From Candidatus Chloroploca mongolica (GTDB taxonomy: Bacteria; Chloroflexota; Chloroflexia; Chloroflexales; Chloroflexaceae): a stretch of DNA of 64,000 nucleotides. Position numbers and translations under genes: made by a program. Below, piece after piece: positions 59,235-64,000 of the stretch; position 1 is the first letter of the stretch; the number at the start of each line of letters is the position of its first letter. Location of the stretch: contig NZ_SIJK02000029.1 in the NCBI RefSeq assembly GCF_004762035.2, positions 1-64,000 of the forward strand, written 5' to 3'. Below the pieces are notes generated by a model. That model made no database searches. It was not told the DNA's origin and saw only the letters and a list, made by a program, of their open reading frames with translations.

Positions 59235-61175
59235 CTAGCGATGCCCACGTTCACGCCCATACGCGATGATTTCATCCAGGAAACGCGAGGGTTTCAGTTG
59301 TTGTCCTCGATTCCGCCCCGGCGCCCACGAAAGATAGAGGCGCTCACCAGCACGAGTCAGGGCTACATAACAGAGCCGGCGCTCCTCTTCGATCCCTTCG
59401 CTACTCCCCATACTCCGCTCGTGGGGGAGGGTCTTCTCTTCGAGGCCGGTGACAAAGACAAAGGGCCATTCGAGGCCTTTAGCCGCATGAATCGTGAGCA
59501 ACTGAACTTGATCGCGAGCTTCGTCGCCAGTATCGGCTGAGGTGAGCAGGGCGATCTCTTGCAGCAGCGAACGCAGATCGGTATGCTCTTCGGCGGCCAG
59601 CATCAGTTCTTGCAGGTGCGCACGCGCCTCGGGTAGTTCTTCGGGACTGAACCGTTGTTCCAGGGCCGTCATATAGCCGCTCTGCTCGAGTACATCAGCC
59701 AGGAGATGATCCGGTGGGGTTGTCCCCTCGGCCATACGTTGCCAGCGGGCAAAGAGACTCGCGAGACGGCGCGCCCCCTCGGCCGCTTTGGGTGACAGGC
59801 TCTTCTGCGCTTCAGGATGGCTCAAACTTGCAACCAGACTCAGTCCTGCATGCCTGGCAACGTCAGTTAACCGTGCCAGCGCCTGTGCGCCAAGCCCTCG
59901 CGGGGGGACATTGGCGATCCGATTGAAACTGAGGTTGTCAGCCGGATTATTGATGACCCGCAAGAAGGCCAGCGCATCACGAATAACGGCCCGATCATAG
60001 AAGCCGACGCTGCCCCGCACCGCGTAAGACAGGCGGGCATGGCGCAAGGCGGTTTCAAGCGGACGACTCATATGGCGCGTCCGATAGAGAATCGCCATCT
60101 CACGGAGCGGACGGCCCTGCTGCTGCAACTCGCTGATTGTCCGTGCAATCTGTTCGGCCTCTTCACGGCCATTCTTTGCCTCGTTGATCAAGAGGCAACG
60201 ATCCCCAGGCAGCACCTTGCGGGCCGCCTGGAGGTTCATCGGGGCCACGCTGCGGCTATGCCGAATGACGGCATAGGCGGCATCAAGGATCGGCTGACGC
60301 GAACGATAATTGGTCTGAAGTTCGATCACCTGCGCTTCAGGGAAGTCGTGCGCAAAGCGGGTGATGATGCTATGATCAGCATTGCGGAAACCGTAGATGC
60401 TCTGCATTCCATCGCCCACCACAAAGAGCGAGCGCGTCTGCCCATTGGCATCCCCAGGCCGCGTGAGCAACTCAACGAGCGCATGTTGACTTGGGTCAGT
60501 ATCCTGATATTCATCAACCAGCACATGGCGCCAGCGGGCCTGGCATGCTTCAAGTACATCGTGGTGTTCGTGCCATAGCCGATGGGTCAGCAGAATAAGA
60601 TCGTCAAAATCAAGGGCATTAGCCTGTTCAAGAGCACGCTGATAGCGGCGATAGCATCCAGCGACAAAACGGTCAACCGGGTCGGGGCTCAGGCGTGCCA
60701 TCAAGCGCGGTGAAAGCATCCGGCTCTTGGCCCGTGAAATGCGCCGCAGGACCTCATCGGCTTCAATCAACACGGGAGGGCGTTCGGTTGTGTTGGCGAG
60801 GGCATCGGTGGCGAGTTGAAGTTGTTCATCGGCAGCATAAATCGAGAAGGCCCCGGTATAACTCCCAATACGTCCATCGATCTCCTCGCGCAGCAACCGC
60901 GCACAGACGGCGTGAAAGGTTCCGGTCACCAGACCACGTACCCCTCGCCCGATCTGCTGGCGCAGGCGCTCACGCATCTCTTTCGCCGCTTTATTGGTAA
61001 AGGTCAGCGCCAGAATCGCGTCGGGCTTCACACGGTGCTGTTCGATCAGATACGCAATCCGCAAGGTCAACACGCGGGTCTTACCGCTCCCTGCCCCTGC
61101 CCGCACCAGCACCGGGCCAATGGGGGCCGTAATCGCCGCTCGTTGCGCCTCATTTACGTTACTCAGAGCATCCAT
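59235..61175 (-). CDS. UvrD/PcrA-type superfamily 1 DNA helicase
   Basis: 646 residues. A 3'-5' helicase for repair or replication-fork clearance. Motifs are in order: AQRAAITAPIGPVLVRAGAG with SGKTR (motif I), ALTFTNKAAKEMRERL (Ia), LVDEYQDTDPSQ (II), VVGDGMQSIYGFRNAD (III), ELQTNYRS (IV), TIHAAKGLEWPFVFVTGLEE (V) and EEERRLCYVALTRAGERLYL (VI). It is about 70-80 residues shorter than PcrA and lacks the long C-terminal tail that contacts RNA polymerase. The UvrD-like class is firm; the exact subfamily is not. Confidence 0.9.
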   Translation of the reverse strand: MDALSNVNEAQRAAITAPIGPVLVRAGAGSGKTRVLTLRIAYLIEQHRVKPDAILALTFTNKAAKEMRERLRQQIGRGVRGLVTGTFHAVCARLLREEIDGRIGSYTGAFSIYAADEQLQLATDALANTTERPPVLIEADEVLRRISRAKSRMLSPRLMARLSPDPVDRFVAGCYRRYQRALEQANALDFDDLILLTHRLWHEHHDVLEACQARWRHVLVDEYQDTDPSQHALVELLTRPGDANGQTRSLFVVGDGMQSIYGFRNADHSIITRFAHDFPEAQVIELQTNYRSRQPILDAAYAVIRHSRSVAPMNLQAARKVLPGDRCLLINEAKNGREEAEQIARTISELQQQGRPLREMAILYRTRHMSRPLETALRHARLSYAVRGSVGFYDRAVIRDALAFLRVINNPADNLSFNRIANVPPRGLGAQALARLTDVARHAGLSLVASLSHPEAQKSLSPKAAEGARRLASLFARWQRMAEGTTPPDHLLADVLEQSGYMTALEQRFSPEELPEARAHLQELMLAAEEHTDLRSLLQEIALLTSADTGDEARDQVQLLTIHAAKGLEWPFVFVTGLEEKTLPHERSMGSSEGIEEERRLCYVALTRAGERLYLSWAPGRNRGQQLKPSRFLDEIIAYGRERGHR

Positions 61176-61358
61176 AGAAATATGTTACGTTTGCCGCCGG
61201 ATCGCTTGTTCAGCAGCCTCTGTTTTCCTCATCAGGTGTCAGTTTGGCGAACAACTGATAAGCTTGCATCTTACCACACCTCGCCCATGTACACGAGGGT
61301 GGTATACTTGTCCTGCGCCCACCGCAGGACGTGAAGGAAGACCGCTGGCAGGAAGCTT

Positions 61359-61952
61359 ATGATCGCATCATTGCGGGGAACCCTCACTCAACTGGGGGCT
61401 GATCACCTGGTACTTGAGACAGGAGGGGTTGGCTATCTCGTCTATGTGCCACGTACGGTGCTGAGCAACGTGGGATCGCCTGGCGATGCGCTGTTTCTCT
61501 ATACTTTGCTGCTGGTGCGCGAAGATAGTATGACCCTGTATGGGTTTGTGACGGTCGAACAGCGCCAGCTTTTCGAGTTATTCCTGACCGTGGCCGGGGT
61601 CGGGCCAAAGGTAGCCTTGAATCTCTTGTCAACCGGGGATCTTGATGCGCTTCGGGTCGCGATTGTTCAGGGCGATATCACCACGCTGGCACGCGTGCCG
61701 GGGATTGGCAAGAAGACAGCCGAGCGCATTTCGCTCGAACTCAAGGGCAAAATTGAGCTCAAAGGGTTGCCGACAGCACCTGGTGTGCCGCCAGCAGTCA
61801 CCGCGCTCAATACGGAACTAGCCGAACTCCTCACGAGTCTCGGCTATACGCAGGCCGAGGCGGTCGCAGCCCTGGCCGCCATCCCGGCTGATGCACCTAC
61901 TGAGCTTGAAGAGCGGCTACGCCTGGCTCTGCGTTATTTTGGTAGTGCCTGA
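61359..61952 (+). CDS. ruvA: Holliday junction branch migration protein RuvA
   Basis: 197 residues. A RuvA tetramer binds four-way junctions and recruits the RuvB motor. The N-terminal OB fold ([20 protein letters not shown]) is followed by two helix-hairpin-helix motifs ([15 protein letters not shown] near 72, [20 protein letters not shown] near 107), and a flexible linker leads to domain III ([20 protein letters not shown]), which contacts RuvB. Length is normal. AGGAAG lies 4 bp before the ATG. ruvB and ruvC are not adjacent within the window. The gene is convergent with prmA, 20 bp apart. Confidence 0.96.
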   Translation: MIASLRGTLTQLGADHLVLETGGVGYLVYVPRTVLSNVGSPGDALFLYTLLLVREDSMTLYGFVTVEQRQLFELFLTVAGVGPKVALNLLSTGDLDALRVAIVQGDITTLARVPGIGKKTAERISLELKGKIELKGLPTAPGVPPAVTALNTELAELLTSLGYTQAEAVAALAAIPADAPTELEERLRLALRYFGSA

Positions 61953-61972
61953 CGAGACGTGAGAACGGTTGC

Positions 61973-62947
61973 TCAGACCTGATGCACGAGGGCAACCCAT
62001 TCACCTTCACTGTGGCGTTCGCGCAGGTGTAGGCCCGCTGCGGCGAGCGCGGACGTGACCTCTGCTTCGCGGGTATTGATAATGCCACTGCTGATCAAGA
62101 TGCCGCCGGGTTCCAGGTTCGCTGCAAGATCATCTGCAAGCGTGATCAGAACCCGGGCGATCAGGTTGGCGACAATTAATGCAAAGCCAGGCGAGGCCTC
62201 GCTGGTCTCAACAGGTTGCACCGGCACCTCCTCACCAAAGTCGCCACTCAGCCAGTGACCCATCCGCCGTCCCGCCCCAAGACTGCCCTCAGCCACCTCA
62301 ACAACCGTATGAACCCCGTTGTGGGCTACATTTTCAGCGGCAACCTGGACGGCAACAGGATCATTATCAAGCGCAAATACTGGCCGGGCACCGAGTTTGG
62401 CTGCGGCAATCGCCAGAATCCCCGAACCGGTACCCAGATCGAGGGTTCGCATCCCCGGTTGCACATACTGCTCGAGGAGGCTCAGGCAAAGGCGCGTTGT
62501 CGGATGAAGGCCCGTGCCAAACGCCATGCCAGGGTCGAGGCGCAGAACAACCTCCTCGGGGCGGGCTTCATGTTCTAACCACGAAGGCACAATCACGGTA
62601 CGCGCACCAATATGCATGACCGTGTAGTGCTCTTTCCACGCATTAGCCCAGTCCTCTTCAGCGAGCGTACGCACCTGGAGTGGGCCAACCGGGCGCATAT
62701 GACCCAGATACCAGAGGGCCTGCTCGATGCGTTGCCGCACCTCTTCGGACTGTGCATCGAGGGGTAGATAGGTACGCAAAATAGCCGGGCGGCTCGGATC
62801 GTAGCGAAATTCCGGCCCCTCGTCGCCTGGTGTCCAGGCTGGTTCAACCACCACCCCGCCATTGTAGCCATAACGAGCCAGCACTTCGGCAACTGACTCG
62901 ACCGCCTCTTGATCAACCTCAACCGAACACTCCAACCATGCCGTCAT
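61973..62947 (-). CDS. prmA: Ribosomal protein L11 methyltransferase
   Basis: 324 residues. It trimethylates ribosomal protein L11 using SAM. An N-terminal substrate-recognition domain (1-110; [20 protein letters not shown]) joins the Rossmann methyltransferase: [20 protein letters not shown] near 148-167, [20 protein letters not shown] (SAM site) near 174-193, [16 protein letters not shown], and [16 protein letters not shown]. Length is slightly above the usual because of an insert around 225-250. The ATG at 62947 is 5 bp after the cysS stop; a GTG start at 62968 would overlap cysS. Co-transcribed with cysS. Confidence 0.92.
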   Translation of the reverse strand: MTAWLECSVEVDQEAVESVAEVLARYGYNGGVVVEPAWTPGDEGPEFRYDPSRPAILRTYLPLDAQSEEVRQRIEQALWYLGHMRPVGPLQVRTLAEEDWANAWKEHYTVMHIGARTVIVPSWLEHEARPEEVVLRLDPGMAFGTGLHPTTRLCLSLLEQYVQPGMRTLDLGTGSGILAIAAAKLGARPVFALDNDPVAVQVAAENVAHNGVHTVVEVAEGSLGAGRRMGHWLSGDFGEEVPVQPVETSEASPGFALIVANLIARVLITLADDLAANLEPGGILISSGIINTREAEVTSALAAAGLHLRERHSEGEWVALVHQV

Positions 62948-62952
62948 ACAGG

Positions 62953-64000
62953 CTACCCTATCTTCCACCGTGTCCCCTGGGGGCCATCTTCGAGTGTAAT
63001 GCCAAGTTCGGCGAGCCGTATGCGCACATGATCGGCCAGAGCGTACTGCTTCGATATGCGCAACTCGGCCCGCAACTCGATCAGCAACTGAATAAACGGA
63101 GCGATATCCTGGTTACGTTCACGTTGCGACGGATCGAGGCGCAGGCCTAGAACCCCACCAAGTTCGCGCAGCGCAGCCTGGGCATCAGCAAATGGTGGGC
63201 CACCTACGCCCGTATCACGGGCGCTATTGATCGCCCGTACCAGATCAAAGAGCGAAGCAACTGCCCCTGAGGTATTGAAGTCCTGATCCATCGCCCTGGT
63301 GAAGCTTTCACGCGTCGTAGTTACGGCGCTGGCGAGATCCGCCACAGCCTCTCCGGTCTCCACTGAACCTACAGGCGGTTGCAAGGCCGTCAACAAACGT
63401 TCGAGTTTACGGGCGTTATCACCTGCAACTGCGGCATTGTAGGTTAGGGGGCTACGATAGGAACTACCGAGCACAATGAGGCGCAGCACATCCGCGTCAT
63501 ACTGATCGAGGAAACTCGCAATCGTCACCACATTGCCGAGTGACTTAGACATCTTCTCGACCTGGCGCGTCACTGGATTGACAAGTTGCAGCATGCCATT
63601 ATGCACCCAGAAGCGTGCAAACTGCTTATCAGTCAGACTCTCGCTCTGCGCAATTTCATTCTCGTGATGAGGAAAGACGAGATCGCTGCCGCCGCCGTGA
63701 AGATCCATTTGCTCACCGAGATGCTTCATGCACATCGCCGAGCATTCGATATGCCAACCCGGGCGGCCTTCGCCCCACGGACTCTGCCATGCCGGTTCAC
63801 CGGGGCGAGCCGCTTTCCAAAGGGCAAAATCAGCGGGTGACTCTTTGCGTGGATCAACCTCAAAGCGGGTTCCGGTGAACATATCATCAAGCGAGCGCCC
63901 CGAGAGTTTGCCGTAATCTTCGTCCTTGTGAACCCGAAAATAGACATCCCCCTCGGCAGGATAGGCATACCCCTTGTCGATCAAGCCCTCGACAAACGCA
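62953..64000 (-). CDS. cysS: Cysteinyl-tRNA synthetase, 3' part (5' end outside the window)
   Basis: The C-terminal 349 or so residues are present, and the HIGH-motif N-terminus lies beyond the right edge. It charges tRNA-Cys. Visible are [40 protein letters not shown] (with the zinc-binding Cys and His), [19 protein letters not shown], the KMSKS loop in EKMSKSLGN, and the DALR helical domain with a C-terminal [20 protein letters not shown]. The reading frame is intact to the window edge. Confidence 0.95.
   Translation of the reverse strand, partial: AFVEGLIDKGYAYPAEGDVYFRVHKDEDYGKLSGRSLDDMFTGTRFEVDPRKESPADFALWKAARPGEPAWQSPWGEGRPGWHIECSAMCMKHLGEQMDLHGGGSDLVFPHHENEIAQSESLTDKQFARFWVHNGMLQLVNPVTRQVEKMSKSLGNVVTIASFLDQYDADVLRLIVLGSSYRSPLTYNAAVAGDNARKLERLLTALQPPVGSVETGEAVADLASAVTTTRESFTRAMDQDFNTSGAVASLFDLVRAINSARDTGVGGPPFADAQAALRELGGVLGLRLDPSQRERNQDIAPFIQLLIELRAELRISKQYALADHVRIRLAELGITLEDGPQGTRWKIG

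Noticed and set aside
1-64000. CRISPR array, tRNA, rRNA or intact insertion sequence
   Set aside because: No regularly spaced direct repeats, no tRNA T-loop/acceptor pairs, no rRNA signatures and no intact transposase frame were seen on either strand.

Overview
The window looks like a chromosomal segment of a member of the Chloroflexota, probably a filamentous Chloroflexales-type bacterium. This is inferred from gene content, not from a marker gene. The clues are a tricorn protease homolog, a class III cyclase/STAND-ATPase/TPR regulator, several membrane glycosyltransferases of the GT39 kind, a phasin/PhaE-like protein, a cyclic-nucleotide-binding protein with a HAMP-like tail, and a large secreted protease ending in the YLPL-type tail common in this phylum. 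There are no rRNA or tRNA genes, no CRISPR array and no intact insertion sequence.

Left edge (1-2024): this part reads as the remains of a chromosomal integron. An alpha/beta hydrolase gene (minus strand) is followed by a 119-bp imperfect palindrome with attC-type boxes (149-267). It is preceded by a perfect core-site heptamer (1448-1454), and about 90 bp further on lies a short in-frame fragment of an integron-type tyrosine recombinase (1543-1614). At the extreme left edge a further cassette seems to begin, with its own promoter and ribosome-binding site.

2025-11076 (all minus): two consecutive runs for lipid-linked sugar transfer and envelope glycans. One is a GT39/TPR protein, a GT2 and an LPG-synthase-type membrane protein. 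The other is coaBC, a HEAT/SH3 protein and a second GT39-like protein. 11429-17102: a hibernation factor with a structured leader (plus), a zinc-ribbon membrane protein (minus), and a tightly packed minus-strand set of Sir2 deacylase, trpD, a double-RCK channel-like protein and trpC. 17185-20301: two tandem paralogous polytopic membrane proteins. 20440-25757 (plus): polyprenol-phosphate mannose synthase, a soluble histidine kinase, a 53-residue Flp pilin with a clear promoter and terminator, a YtcJ-type amidohydrolase and an MFS transporter.

25879-30922 (minus): an HMG-CoA-lyase-like gene, an SDR and a tricorn homolog, each overlapping the next by 4 bp. 31354-41190: phasin-like protein, ABC exporter, DUF4126-type membrane protein, cyclase/STAND/TPR regulator, and a secreted clostripain-type protease with a beta-propeller. 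41391-48324 (plus): a glycoside hydrolase/O-antigen-ligase fusion, then a coupled set of a DUF3224-type protein, two ceramide-glucosyltransferase-like GT2 enzymes and an alpha/beta hydrolase. 48400-64000: signalling genes (cNMP/HAMP protein, ANTAR regulator, OmpR regulator), a metallo-beta-lactamase hydrolase, MsrPQ, a nucleotidyltransferase, an SH3-NlpC/P60 hydrolase, an aminotransferase, a UvrD-type helicase, ruvA, prmA and the 3' part of cysS.

Between genes there is a notable set of long, nearly perfect hairpins. Their arms differ but five share the same kind of tip, AGC-NNN-GCT. Two of the five lie in divergent promoter regions and so cannot be ordinary terminators.
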